Position numbers and translations under genes: made by a program
Assembly: GCA_003220055.1 (NCBI GenBank)
Contig: QHRF01000080.1
Location: 1-53,179 of the forward strand
Direction: 5' to 3'
DNA: 53,179 bases
Source of the DNA: Verrucomicrobiota bacterium
Lineage (GTDB): Bacteria > Verrucomicrobiota > Verrucomicrobiia > Chthoniobacterales > UBA10450
Shown: one piece after another, positions 42,065 to 50,923 of the stretch
How the letters are laid out: each line of letters opens with the position of its first letter
Position numbering within the stretch: the first letter of the stretch is position 1
The notes under the pieces: model-generated
Databases searched by the model: none
Told to the model about the DNA's origin: nothing
The model's input: only the letters and a program-made list of their open reading frames with translations

Positions 42065-43561
42065 TCAAGCCGTCGCCGATTGTCTCCAGAAAAAATAAAC
42101 GGGCACGCCCGTCAGCACGAGCAACATTCCGATTCCTGAAGTTGCCGGCGCGAGGAAGGCAAGATCGACAATCAGCAAAGCGGCCAGCAACATCGACACA
42201 ATCGGCACGGTTGGGTAACCCCACGTCCGATACGGCCGCTCGGCCGCGGGAGCTTTTCGTCGCAGAACAATCAGCGCGAGGACCATCAGAAGATAAAAAA
42301 TCAGATCGGCCGAGACAATATATTCGAGCAACTGGGTATAAACATTTCCGTAGACGAGCTTGTGCGTCGCCGCGTTTGTCGTCACGGTTCGCGGCAAAGT
42401 CAGAAGCGCCGTCCAAATTCCCTGAGCGACCAGCGCAGCGGCCGGAACATGCTGGCGGTTGGTCGTTCCAACTTTGTTGAAGAATAAACGGTCCCGCGCC
42501 ATCGCGAAATAGACGCGCGCGCCCGAAAGAATCAGTCCGTTATTGCAACCGAAGGTGGAAATCATGATCGCTGCGGCCATGCACATCGCGCCCGGATTTC
42601 CGAATGCCGACTTCATTGCCGCGACGGCGACCCGATCTTGGGGCGCCTGCTGGATTTCCGGAAACGACAAGAGCGCGAGATAGGAAACATTCGCCAGCAC
42701 ATACAAAACCACGACGATGCCGGAGCCGATCAAAAGCGCGCGGACAAGATTTCGCCCCGGATCGCGCACTTCACTGCCCAGAAACGTGACGTTGGTCCAG
42801 GCGGTTTGGGCAAAGATCGGACCGATCATCGATTTTCCGAAAATCAAAACGAGCGCCAGGCCGCCCGCGAAAGTGAAACCCGGCTGCGCAATCTGCGGAC
42901 TCCAACCGTTCGCCCACGAGTCCCACCATCCCGATGTTCGGGCAGCGCTCGTCGCGCTCCAACCGAGCAAGAGCCCGACGACAACAACTCCGGCAAGTGC
43001 GGCAGTTTTTGCAAAAGTGAATGTATTTTGCACGAGCGTGCCCAGCTTCAGCCCGCGCGTATTCGTCCAGGTCAACAGCGCGATCAACCCGATCGCGGTC
43101 AATTGTTGAGTCGATAAACTGACGGCGTATCCGCCGCCCAGCAAAATCGGTTGTTTTGTGAAAAGATAATTGTCCGGCGAAATCGCGCTGACAAAAACGC
43201 CGAGAAATTTAGCGAACGCGATCGCGACGGCGGCAATCGTTCCGGTTTGCACGACCAGAAACAGCGTCCAGCCGTACAAAAATCCCATCGCCGGGCCGTA
43301 GGCTTCGCGAAAGAAGACATAAACACCGCCCGCACGCGGCATCATCGTTGCGAGCTCGGAACAGCAGAGCGCTCCCGTCATTGTAAGCAAACCGGCAATT
43401 ACCCACCCGAGCAAGAGCCATCCCGGCGCGCCGCTCAAACGCGCCGATTCCGCCGACGTAATAAAAATACCCGAGCCGATCATCGACCCGATCACGATCA
43501 TGGTGGCGTCGATCGGCCCAAGTGCGCGAACCAAACCGCTCGGCTGCTGGTCGTTGCTCAC
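42065..43561 (-). CDS. APC family amino acid permease
   Basis: The long ORF starts at 43663, but a GTG at 43561 overlaps the pxpA stop (GTGA) and gives 498 residues (V/MSNDQQPSGLVRALGPID). Twelve hydrophobic segments are visible, with the APC hallmark MIVIGSMIGSGIFI in helix 1 and GGVYVFFREAYGPAMGFLYGW. The C-terminus has the AERPYRTWGYPTVP loop of the superfamily. Its place directly after pxpBCA suggests uptake of 5-oxoproline or a related amino acid. That substrate is inference from context. Confidence 0.9.
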   Translation of the reverse strand: MSNDQQPSGLVRALGPIDATMIVIGSMIGSGIFITSAESARLSGAPGWLLLGWVIAGLLTMTGALCCSELATMMPRAGGVYVFFREAYGPAMGFLYGWTLFLVVQTGTIAAVAIAFAKFLGVFVSAISPDNYLFTKQPILLGGGYAVSLSTQQLTAIGLIALLTWTNTRGLKLGTLVQNTFTFAKTAALAGVVVVGLLLGWSATSAARTSGWWDSWANGWSPQIAQPGFTFAGGLALVLIFGKSMIGPIFAQTAWTNVTFLGSEVRDPGRNLVRALLIGSGIVVVLYVLANVSYLALLSFPEIQQAPQDRVAVAAMKSAFGNPGAMCMAAAIMISTFGCNNGLILSGARVYFAMARDRLFFNKVGTTNRQHVPAAALVAQGIWTALLTLPRTVTTNAATHKLVYGNVYTQLLEYIVSADLIFYLLMVLALIVLRRKAPAAERPYRTWGYPTVPIVSMLLAALLIVDLAFLAPATSGIGMLLVLTGVPVYFFWRQSATA

Positions 43562-44313
43562 TTGGAAAACTTCGGCGCGCGAATGCTGACGCCTTCGCTC
43601 TCGAGACGCGACTTTAGAGCGCGGGCGAAATCTACCGCGCCCGGCGTATCGCCATGAACGCAAACCGTCTCGGCCCGAACATCGACATCCACGGCGTCGA
43701 CCGAGCGAACTTTGCCTTCACGCAACATTCGAACAACCCGCGCAGCGGCTTCTTCAGGATCATGTAACAATGCGTCCGATCGCGTCCGCGGGACAAGTGA
43801 GCCGTCGCTCAAATAATTTCGGTCGGCGAAGACTTCATGCGCGATTTGCAGTCCATTTGTTTTTCCCGCTCGTGCGAGCGCGCTATTTTGCGGCGCAAAC
43901 AGAATCAGGCTGAGATCGACTTTGGCAACTGCGCGGCCAATGGCATCGGCGAGCTCCTGGTCGCGCACCGCCATATTATAAAGCGCGCCGTGCGGTTTCA
44001 CGTGATTTGGCTGGACGCCGGCCGCTTCGGCGATCGCTTGGAAAATCCCAAGTTGATAGACGACCGCGTCGAAAACTTCGCCGTTCTTCACCGGCAGCTC
44101 TTTCCGCCCAAAATTCTCGCGATCGAACAAGCTGGGATGCGCGCCGACAGCGACCTTGCGGTCGCGCGCCGTTTCAATTGACCGGCGCATTGTTTCGGCG
44201 TCGCCGGCATGAAAGCCGCAGGCAATGTTGGCCGATGTGACCAGCACAAGAAGCTCGTCGTCGTGCCCTGCGCCTTCGCCGAGATCGGCATTTAGATCGA
44301 CCACCAGGCTCAT
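43558..44313 (-). CDS. pxpA: 5-oxoprolinase subunit A
   Basis: 251 residues of the LamB/YcsF family. Motifs: VDLNADLGEG, ANIACGFHAGD, VGAHPSLFDRENFGRKEL, VKPHGALYNMA and CVHGDTPGAVDFA. With PxpB and PxpC it forms the ATP-dependent prokaryotic 5-oxoprolinase that opens 5-oxoproline to glutamate in the cytoplasm. It overlaps pxpC and the permease by 4 bp each, giving coupled translation. Confidence 0.95.
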   Translation of the reverse strand: MSLVVDLNADLGEGAGHDDELLVLVTSANIACGFHAGDAETMRRSIETARDRKVAVGAHPSLFDRENFGRKELPVKNGEVFDAVVYQLGIFQAIAEAAGVQPNHVKPHGALYNMAVRDQELADAIGRAVAKVDLSLILFAPQNSALARAGKTNGLQIAHEVFADRNYLSDGSLVPRTRSDALLHDPEEAAARVVRMLREGKVRSVDAVDVDVRAETVCVHGDTPGAVDFARALKSRLESEGVSIRAPKFSK

Positions 44314-45296
44314 TTAAAATGGGGCTCGAGTCCGCGACGGAATTGTTCCAGGTTTCGCTCCCGTTCGAGCAATAGCGCGTGCGCATCACGAATCGAAACT
44401 TCACTGAAACGAATTCTATTGCCGGGACACAACTGAGCGGCGATTGGAAGATCGACCGTGATCACGTGCGCGATCTTTGGATAGCCACCGATGGTTTGGC
44501 AATCATTCAGAAGCAGAATCGGTTGGCCGTTCGGCGGAACTTGGACCGTACCCGGAGCCACCGCCTCGGATAGAAGATCGACGTCTTCACTCCGCTCGAG
44601 ACGCGGACCGTCCAACCGAATTCCCATTCGGTCGGAATCCGGCGAGACGAAAAAGCCCTCACTGCTGAAGTGTTGAAGCGCTGATTCAACAAAGCGACCG
44701 GAATCCGCGCCGGGAAGGTAACGCAAGACCGGCGATCGCCGAGCCGGACTCGACCAATCGTGCGGCGGTTTCCAGCGCGCGATTTTTTCAGTGCGCAATT
44801 TTTCGATCAGAACTTTTGCGCGAGGCATATTTTCGCCGAGCGGAAATTCCTCGCCATCACGCACGGGCCGCCCTTTTACGCCGCCAAATCCGGCTCTCAA
44901 ATCCCCGGAGCGACTACGAAGCACTACTGGCACATCGATTCCGCCGGAAATCGCGAGCCAGGCGCGGCATCCGCCCGCCGGAGAGTCGATCGAAAATTCT
45001 TCGCCCGCGCGCACTAAAGCCGGATGACCCGCCGGCAACGATGTTGACCCAATCCGGACGTCGAAGTTGCCGCCACTCCAAACGACAATTCGGTCGTCGG
45101 CGAACCGCAGCCGCATGCCGCCGAAAGTAATTTCGAGACCGGCAGCTGATTCTTCATTGCCGGCGAGTAAATTCGCGACCCGCAATGCGTGTGGATCGAG
45201 CGCGCCGCTGAGCGAAACACCAAACTCCCTAAGACCGGCGCGTCCCAGATCTTGAACACTCGTCAAAAAGCCAGCGCGAACAGCCGTCGCATTCAC
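44310..45296 (-). CDS. pxpC: 5-oxoprolinase subunit C
   Basis: 328 residues of the KipA / carboxyltransferase C subfamily. Motifs: GFLTSVQDLGRAGLREFGVSLSGALDP, AGLEITFGGMRLRF, and VQVPPNGQPILLLNDCQTIGGYPKIAHVI. Subunit C acts with PxpB in the phosphorylation-driven ring opening. A decayed SPAR-type palindrome (GCCGAGCCGGACTCG) is read in frame at 44738-44752 (SSPARR), in a linker. Overlaps both neighbours by 4 bp. Confidence 0.94.
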   Translation of the reverse strand: MNATAVRAGFLTSVQDLGRAGLREFGVSLSGALDPHALRVANLLAGNEESAAGLEITFGGMRLRFADDRIVVWSGGNFDVRIGSTSLPAGHPALVRAGEEFSIDSPAGGCRAWLAISGGIDVPVVLRSRSGDLRAGFGGVKGRPVRDGEEFPLGENMPRAKVLIEKLRTEKIARWKPPHDWSSPARRSPVLRYLPGADSGRFVESALQHFSSEGFFVSPDSDRMGIRLDGPRLERSEDVDLLSEAVAPGTVQVPPNGQPILLLNDCQTIGGYPKIAHVITVDLPIAAQLCPGNRIRFSEVSIRDAHALLLERERNLEQFRRGLEPHFK

Positions 45297-46036
45297 TTCG
45301 TCGCTCTTTCGAACTCTTCACGCGTGATGGAGCGGAAGCGGACGCGGTCTCCAGCACGCAAAAGCACAGGCGGATTTTTTTGCGGATCGAACAATTGCAG
45401 CGGCGTCCGGCCAATCACGTTCCAGCCACCGGGCGATTTGATCGGATAAATTCCGGTTTGCCTTCCACCGATCGCGACCGAGCCGGCCGGAATCTCTTTG
45501 CGTGGAACATCGCGCCGCGGCGTCGCGAGCCGGCGCGGCAAACCGCCGAGAAAGGGAAAACCGGGCGTGAATCCGACGCAATGAACCCGGTAATCGGCTC
45601 CGCAATGAAGATCGACAACTTCTTTCCAATGAACGCCCGCGTTCCGTGCGACTTCATCGAGGTCGAAGGCGAACTCCTGGTCATAACAAACGGGAATCTC
45701 AATTGAATTGTAGCCGGGGACGTTGTCCCCGGCCTGCCTGCGGTCAGCCCCGAAAGCCTCCGGGGCGACTACAGATTTCAGGGCTTCATGAATCCGCTGT
45801 TCAAACCATCCAAAAACATTTTCGACCGGCGCGCCCGCGTCAATCGCGCCGATCGGATCACAAAAAAGCGCCACGGTGGTGTAGGCTGGCGCGAGCTCAA
45901 CGACGCCGCGAATTTGCGCAGCTTCAAGCGCACGCTTCGTCGCGAGCACTTTATTTAAGGCGCCGGTTGGAGCGTCGTAGAAATTTTCAGCGACACGAAT
46001 TAGCAGCGCGGAATCTCCGAGCGGCGTGATTTCCAT
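45293..46036 (-). CDS. pxpB: 5-oxoprolinase subunit B, with in-frame palindromic insert
   Basis: 247 residues of the KipI / allophanate hydrolase subunit 1 type. N-terminus MEITPLGDSALLIRVAENF; core EIPVCYDQEFAFDLDEVA, VHCVGFTPGFPFLGGLP, ATPRRDVPRKEIPAGSVAIGGRQTGIYP. Just before EIPVCY lies an insert (SVVAPEAFGADRRQAGDNVPGYNS) encoded by a palindromic element at 45709-45773. The remainder has a normal length, so the protein is probably functional. First gene of the pxpB-pxpC-pxpA-permease set, 12 bp after the small gene at 46049. Confidence 0.93.
   Translation of the reverse strand: MEITPLGDSALLIRVAENFYDAPTGALNKVLATKRALEAAQIRGVVELAPAYTTVALFCDPIGAIDAGAPVENVFGWFEQRIHEALKSVVAPEAFGADRRQAGDNVPGYNSIEIPVCYDQEFAFDLDEVARNAGVHWKEVVDLHCGADYRVHCVGFTPGFPFLGGLPRRLATPRRDVPRKEIPAGSVAIGGRQTGIYPIKSPGGWNVIGRTPLQLFDPQKNPPVLLRAGDRVRFRSITREEFERATK
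45709..45773 (-). repeat. TGTAG...CTACA palindromic element inside pxpB
   Basis: Two inner hairpins, CCGGGGAC-GTT-GTCCCCGG and GCCCCG.......CGGGGC, lie between TGTAG and CTACA. The minus strand reads through it in frame, adding about 20 residues to a surface loop region before EIPVCY. Confidence 0.8.
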
Positions 46037-46048
46037 GAAGCAATCGGA

Positions 46049-46288
46049 TCAGCTTTTCTCCGGCGACACTGCTTCCTTAACAGTCTCGACGTGCTCTTTG
46101 ATCTCGTGAACACGAGGGTGAACTTCTTTGATCAAATCATGCTCGGCCTGCGAGATCTGTTCGATGCGCTGGGTCATGTCGTGCAACTCCTTTAACATCG
46201 CATCCTGACGGGCTGAGATGCGATGCATCCACCAAAAACAGACGCACCAGCAGCTAAGTCCAACCCAGGTAAGAACGAAAAGGACCAT
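46049..46288 (-). CDS. Small membrane protein with coiled coil
   Basis: 79 residues. One hydrophobic N-terminal helix (VLFVLTWVGLSCWCVCFWW) is followed by a charged heptad-like stretch (MLKELHDMTQRIEQISQAEHDLIKEVHPRVHEIKEHVETVKEA), which looks like a coiled coil exposed to the cytoplasm. I do not recognise a family. It starts right after the yceI stop, with pxpB 12 bp downstream. Confidence 0.7.
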   Translation of the reverse strand: MVLFVLTWVGLSCWCVCFWWMHRISARQDAMLKELHDMTQRIEQISQAEHDLIKEVHPRVHEIKEHVETVKEAVSPEKS

Positions 46289-46289
46289 G

Positions 46290-46865
46290 TCACTGCGCCG
46301 TCGCCTCGATCTCGATGTTAACGGTGACGGTTTGACTAATTCCAGACATACTTTCCGCCGCCTGCGCGAACATCAAATTGAAGTCGCGACGCTTGAGCGG
46401 ATCCGTCGTCACGCTCCAACGCGTTCGCTTGCTGTCACTCGCTGAGGTCAGCAACTTCACATGCAGCGCGATCGGTTTGGTCACTCCATGCATCGTCAGG
46501 TCGCCAAGAATGTCCCCCTCGTGCGGACCGGTTTGTTTCACACTGCGGCTTTTGAACATGATGTCGGGATATTTCTCGATGCTGAAAAACTCCGGGCTGC
46601 GCAAATGATTATCGCGTTTCACGATTCCGGTATCGATGCTGCGAACAACGATTCGTGCGGTGACTGAGGAATTTTCCGGATGCTCTCGGTCGATCTCGAT
46701 TTTGCCATCGAATTTAGTGAACTTTCCCTGCGTCGTGCCGAGAAATTGATGAACCGAAAATCCGATCGTCGAATGCGATTGATCGAATTTATAAGTTTCG
46801 TTCGCTAGCGCGATCGAACTCAAAACGGCGATGGCAGCGACGGCAGCGACAATTCGTAATCTCAT
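46290..46865 (-). CDS. YceI family periplasmic protein
   Basis: 191 residues with a signal peptide (MRLRIVAAVAAIAVLSSIALAN). The lipocalin-like YceI barrel is clear: YKFDQSHSTIGFSVHQFLGTTQGKFTKFDGKIEID, TGIVKRDNHLRSPEFFSIEKYPDIMFKS and LTMHGVTKPIALHV. Family members bind isoprenoids or similar amphiphiles in the periplasm. The start overlaps the recO stop by 4 bp. Confidence 0.94.
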   Translation of the reverse strand: MRLRIVAAVAAIAVLSSIALANETYKFDQSHSTIGFSVHQFLGTTQGKFTKFDGKIEIDREHPENSSVTARIVVRSIDTGIVKRDNHLRSPEFFSIEKYPDIMFKSRSVKQTGPHEGDILGDLTMHGVTKPIALHVKLLTSASDSKRTRWSVTTDPLKRRDFNLMFAQAAESMSGISQTVTVNIEIEATAQ

Positions 46866-47446
46866 GCGGTCCCTTTTGCCTTGCCTTTCGCCTCGGATGC
46901 GAGCGTTTTCAAGAGCGGCGTGCGCGAGAGCGGCAATCTCCCAAACAAATTCCCCAGCGCGAAGGCCGGGTCGGCTTTGACACTTCTTTGTCCGGCGGCT
47001 GCCGGATGCACGCCGGCAATGCGCGCCAACTCAGTTTCGAAATGTGAAATCGCGCGCAAGTTTGGATCGTTGGCGTCAAGATAACCAAAGGCGCGACGCA
47101 AGAGCGCAAACAACTCTGGCTCGTGATGATCGCGCTCGGTACAAATCTCAATCAGTTCGACAAAGTAAGCGGCGGCTTGAGTGCGGAGATAATTTTTGCG
47201 GATGCCGGGGAACGGGTTCTTGAGGACCACTTCGGTCAGGGTGTGCAGGGTCGATTTGCGACTGGGGACGATCGAGATCTCCGTTTCGAAAAAAAGATCG
47301 AGCTTGCCCGCGAACGGAGTTTTCGCCCGGCGCGCACCTTTGGCCATGGTTTGAACGCAGCCTAACGACTCGGTGCACCAGGAGACAATCAGGCTGGTGT
47401 CGCTAAACTTGCGTTTGCGCAGAAGGATCGCGGCGGTGCTTTGCAC
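46862..47446 (-). CDS. recO: DNA repair protein RecO
   Basis: 194 residues, a little shorter than the usual ~230-250. The N-terminal OB-fold has AILLRKRKFSDTSLIVSWCTESLGCVQTMAKGARRAKTPFAGKLDLFFETEI. The helical part has YLRTQAAAYFVELIEICTERDHHEPELFALLRRAF. The zinc-binding C-terminal cysteines are not seen, so this is the zinc-free type. RecO works with RecR and RecF in gap repair. First gene of a compact minus-strand run. Confidence 0.92.
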   Translation of the reverse strand: MQSTAAILLRKRKFSDTSLIVSWCTESLGCVQTMAKGARRAKTPFAGKLDLFFETEISIVPSRKSTLHTLTEVVLKNPFPGIRKNYLRTQAAAYFVELIEICTERDHHEPELFALLRRAFGYLDANDPNLRAISHFETELARIAGVHPAAAGQRSVKADPAFALGNLFGRLPLSRTPLLKTLASEAKGKAKGTA

Positions 47447-47467
47447 GCCACGAATTTAGCACAGCTT

Positions 47468-48298
47468 TTAGTGGCCGATCGGTCCGACGAGAATGTTGAC
47501 TTTGAACACCACCTGGTCGGCAGTTAAGTCGAGGTTGGCATTTCTCGGAAAAACAGGACCGCCACCTTCCATTTGGTGCTCGGTGACATCGCCCCAGTCG
47601 ATGTGTTTGTACTCCACGCCGACGCTGACAATATCAGTCAGCTTGTAATCGGTCCCGACGCCGCCATACCAGCCCGTCAGGACGTCTCCCTGGGTATGCA
47701 TTTTCCTGCTGACAATTTCGCCAATGAAACTTTGTCCCTGACGCGGTCCAACGACCGTTCGATTGTGCGGCGCATCTGTAGCCGGCTGGCTTGTGCCGAG
47801 ACCGTCACCAACAAAGCCAAAGAAGCTCGTATCGGCTTTTCCCCAGGAAGAAAAGTGAGCATCCGTGAACGCGGCTCCCCCGGTTCCATAAAAAAGCAAG
47901 CGGTTCCAGCAAAAACCGATATGGCCGCCGACAAATCCATTCCAGGTCGTTTCCACCATCCGCCTCAAACCGAAATCCGTTTCGGCAGTCACGTTTTGCC
48001 CTTCGGTGATCAAGAAAAGCTCGTTCTCCTGGAAGGCGTGGAATTTGCCGCCGGCGGTGCTCCCGTTTCCGATAAAGCTTCCTTCAGCGCCAACCACGAA
48101 GTGGCCAAACTGAAAATTGAACCCAGTTTGCCCGCCACCAATCGTTTCAGTGTCGGTCTCGTGATGTCCCGGTGTATGAAACGTGGCGAAGGTGTCTCCT
48201 GTTTCGCCAGGCTCGCCGATTAAATCGTAGAATTGCTCGGTCAGATCCATGTCGGTCGCATGTTTGCCGATATCGAAATGCGGCGCGGTCGCGACCAT
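47468..48298 (-). pseudogene. Outer-membrane beta-barrel protein, 5' part missing
   Basis: The frame encodes 276 residues of barrel-type sequence: GGGQTGFNFQFGHFVVGAEGSF, TTWNGFVGGHIGFCWNRLLFYGTGGAAFTD, GWYGGVGTDYKLTDIVSVGVEYKHIDWGD and a final strand DLTADQVVFKVNILVG. There is no signal peptide and the first strand region is absent; the frame simply opens near a junction at about 48.30 kb with a divergent, also truncated, MFS gene. Without a signal it cannot reach the outer membrane, so I treat it as broken. Alternatively the assembly is misjoined. Confidence 0.7.
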
Positions 48299-49355
48299 CG
48301 GTTCGGCGCCGATGATGTTGTTCTCAGTCTGGGGCGGATCACTGGCCGATCTTTATCCGAAACGGTCGATTCTGATCACGACCCAGACCGCGCAAATGAT
48401 CTGCGCGTTTTTGCTCGCGATTGGAGTTTGGGCTGGATTCGCCAACGCCACGTTCATTGTCATCGTGGCAGCGTTCAATGGCATCGCGATGGGGTTTGAT
48501 ATGCCCGCGCGACAAGCGTTCACCGTTGAGATGACGAGTCGCGAAGATTTGCTCAACGCAATTTCGCTCAACAGCTCGATCGTCAATGGCGCACGGGTGA
48601 TCGGTCCGTCGCTCGCGGGATTAATGATTGGCGCCGTTGGCGTTTCGGCATGCTTTTTATTCAACGGTCTCAGTTTCGTCGCAGTTATCGCGGGTTTGTT
48701 AATGATGCGACTGCCGATTTTCGAGCGGAACATCGAGATCATTTCGCCGACGGAACATGCCTGGAATGGAATCGTCTATTCGTCTCAACATCCGCGCGTG
48801 CGCATGATTCTGCTGTTGTTTCTGGCAGTCGGAATTTTCGGCTGGTCTTATATGGTAATCATGCCCGCGTTTGCGCGCGACGTGCTCGGGCGCGGTGCGG
48901 ACGGTTACGGTGTCTTGATGTCGGCCAGTGGAATCGGCGCGTTAGTCGGCGCACTGATCGTGGCAACGTTCGGACATCAGTTCACGCCACGAAAGCTCGC
49001 GCTCGGCGGTGTCTGGTTATTTTCCGCGGCGCTACTCGCGTTTTCGTTCACGCGAAATTTCTACCTTGCGCTCGCATTTCTCTTCATCGGAGGGTTCGGA
49101 ATGCTCCTATTTTTCTCGACGACGAACACGGTGCTGCAAACCATCGTGCCCGACGATATGCGCGGCCGCGTCATGGGCGTGTGGTCGCTCATTTTCGGCG
49201 CCATGATCCCCGTTGGCAGTCTTGAAGCCGGCGCCGTTGCGCATTGGTTAGGCACTCCCTTCGCGCTGGCGTTAGGCGGGATCATTTGTGCGATATCCGC
49301 CCTCGTGGCGCTATTGGTGATCCAACGACGGGAAGCGCAACTCGCTCGAGCATGA
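48249..49355 (+). pseudogene. MFS transporter (EntS/MFS_3-like), 5' part missing
   Basis: 368 residues of MFS sequence starting in the middle of the first part: PMMLFSVWGGSLADLYPKRSILITTQ is the usual loop between helices 2 and 3, so the first one to two helices (~60 residues) are absent. The rest is intact: FNGIAMGFDMPARQAFTVEMTSREDLLNAISLNS, MPAFARDVLGRGADGYGVLMSASGIGALVGA, TNTVLQTIVPDDMRGRVMGVW. These motifs fit the MFS_3 exporter group. The ORF track start (MSVACL) lies inside the barrel gene and is not a credible native start. Probably inactive. Confidence 0.75.
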
Positions 49356-49424
49356 GTTGCAGAGGCGCTTATACCAAGCGCCTGTTATTAGTTCGGCGTT
49401 CGCCGCGGCGAACGCCGCTACAAC
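49356..49424. repeat. Two-hairpin repeat element, copy 2 (inverted)
   Basis: Directly follows the MFS stop and ends 3 bp before the lpd stop. Read in reverse it begins GTTGTAGCGGCG and ends CTCTGCAAC, as in the copies at 26095 and 52265. Hairpins: AGGCGCTT-ATACC-AAGCGCCT (49463-type short stem at 49363-49383) and CGGCGTTCGC-CGCG-GCGAACGCCG (49394-49417). Confidence 0.88.
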
Positions 49425-49427
49425 AAC

Positions 49428-50840
49428 CTATCGATTCAGGATATGCAGCGCCCGCTTCTCCACATTCATCGCCGCTTCTTTCACAGCTTCGCTCAAAGTC
49501 GGATGCGAATGACAGGTCCGCGCGAGATCTTCAGAACTGCCGCCAAATTCAATTACTGAAACCGCTTCGGCGATTAGTTCCGACGCCGCGTGCTGCAAAA
49601 TGTGTGCGCCAAGAATCCGGTCGGTTTTCGCCTCGGCCACAAATTTGACGATTCCATCGAGGTCATCATTCGCAATTGCGCGAGCGTTGGCGCGGAATGG
49701 GAATCTCCCGACCCGATAATCGATCCCCTTCTCTTTCGCCTGGTCCTCAGTCAAACCGACGCCGGCCAGTTCCGGATTGGTATAAATGATTCCGGCGATC
49801 GCGTCATAATTAATATGGCCATCTTTGCCGGCGATCCTTTCCACACATGCAATTCCTTCGTCTTCGGCTTTGTGCGCCAGCATCGGGCCCGCGATTACGT
49901 CGCCGATCGCGTAAATGCCGTCGACATTCGTCTTAAAATGCTGGTCGACTTTGATCCGCTTCTTTTCGTCGAACTCAACTCCGACTTTCTCCGCGCCGAG
50001 ACCTTCGCTGAACGGTTTGCGCCCGACCGAGACGAGCACTTTGTCGGCTTCGAATTTCAGTTCTTCATTTCCTTTGGTGGCAGTCGCAGTGACACGGCCA
50101 TTGTCGATCTTGATCGCGCCGACCTTGGTTTCGAGATGGAAGGTAATGCCTTGTCCGGTTAGCGATCGTTGAAGCAGGTTCGACAACTCGAGATCGAAGC
50201 CGAGGGCGATCCGCGGCAAGAATTCGAGAATGGTCACTTTGGAACCAAGCCGGGCCCAAACCGATCCAAGCTCGAGACCAATCGCGCCCGCGCCGATGAC
50301 GAGGAATTCGGGCGGCGGTTCTGTGAAAGTAAGCGCTTCGGTGCTGCTGACGATTGTTTTGCCGTCAAACTTCGCAAACGGCAATTCGATCGGCGCGCTG
50401 CCAGTCGCGATGATGATGTTTTTGGTTTCAATCTCCTGTCCCGCGCCTGCGGGATCCGACGATTTGACCGAAACTTTTCCGGGCGCGGTTATTGTGCCGA
50501 AGCCTTCGAACGTCGTCACCTTGTTGGTCTTCATCAGCGCTCGCACGCCGCCCGTAAGCGTTTTCACGACCTTCTCCTTTCGCTGCTGCATCTTATTAAG
50601 ATCGACATCCACGTTGCCGATGACGATGCCGTGTTTCTCGGCTTCCTTTTTTGCAAACATCAAATGATCGCTCGAGGTCAGGAGCGCTTTGCTCGGAATG
50701 CAGCCCACGTTCAGACAAGTACCGCCGAGATCCTTGTCCTTCTCGACCATGGCGGTTTTGAGGCCGAGCTGTCCTGCGCGAATCGCCGCGACATACCCGC
50801 CCGGTCCTGAACCAATGATGACGACGTCAAATTTTTCCAT
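49428..50840 (-). CDS. lpd: Dihydrolipoyl dehydrogenase (E3)
   Basis: 470 residues. FAD-binding GSGPGGYVAAIRAGQLG, the redox disulfide GGTCLNVGCIPSKALL, the NAD-binding GAGAIGLELGSVWARLG and the C-terminal catalytic His segment CHSHPTLSEAVKEAAMNVEK are all present. It reoxidises lipoyl groups of the 2-oxoglutarate dehydrogenase complex. sucB lies 83 bp upstream on the same strand. Confidence 0.98.
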   Translation of the reverse strand: MEKFDVVIIGSGPGGYVAAIRAGQLGLKTAMVEKDKDLGGTCLNVGCIPSKALLTSSDHLMFAKKEAEKHGIVIGNVDVDLNKMQQRKEKVVKTLTGGVRALMKTNKVTTFEGFGTITAPGKVSVKSSDPAGAGQEIETKNIIIATGSAPIELPFAKFDGKTIVSSTEALTFTEPPPEFLVIGAGAIGLELGSVWARLGSKVTILEFLPRIALGFDLELSNLLQRSLTGQGITFHLETKVGAIKIDNGRVTATATKGNEELKFEADKVLVSVGRKPFSEGLGAEKVGVEFDEKKRIKVDQHFKTNVDGIYAIGDVIAGPMLAHKAEDEGIACVERIAGKDGHINYDAIAGIIYTNPELAGVGLTEDQAKEKGIDYRVGRFPFRANARAIANDDLDGIVKFVAEAKTDRILGAHILQHAASELIAEAVSVIEFGGSSEDLARTCHSHPTLSEAVKEAAMNVEKRALHILNR

Positions 50841-50923
50841 ATATTCGCTATGTCATTCTGCGCAGAGCGAAGAATCTTTGGCCATTTCTCCCGTCTGCCA
50901 TGGGCGTGACAGAAAGTGAAACA

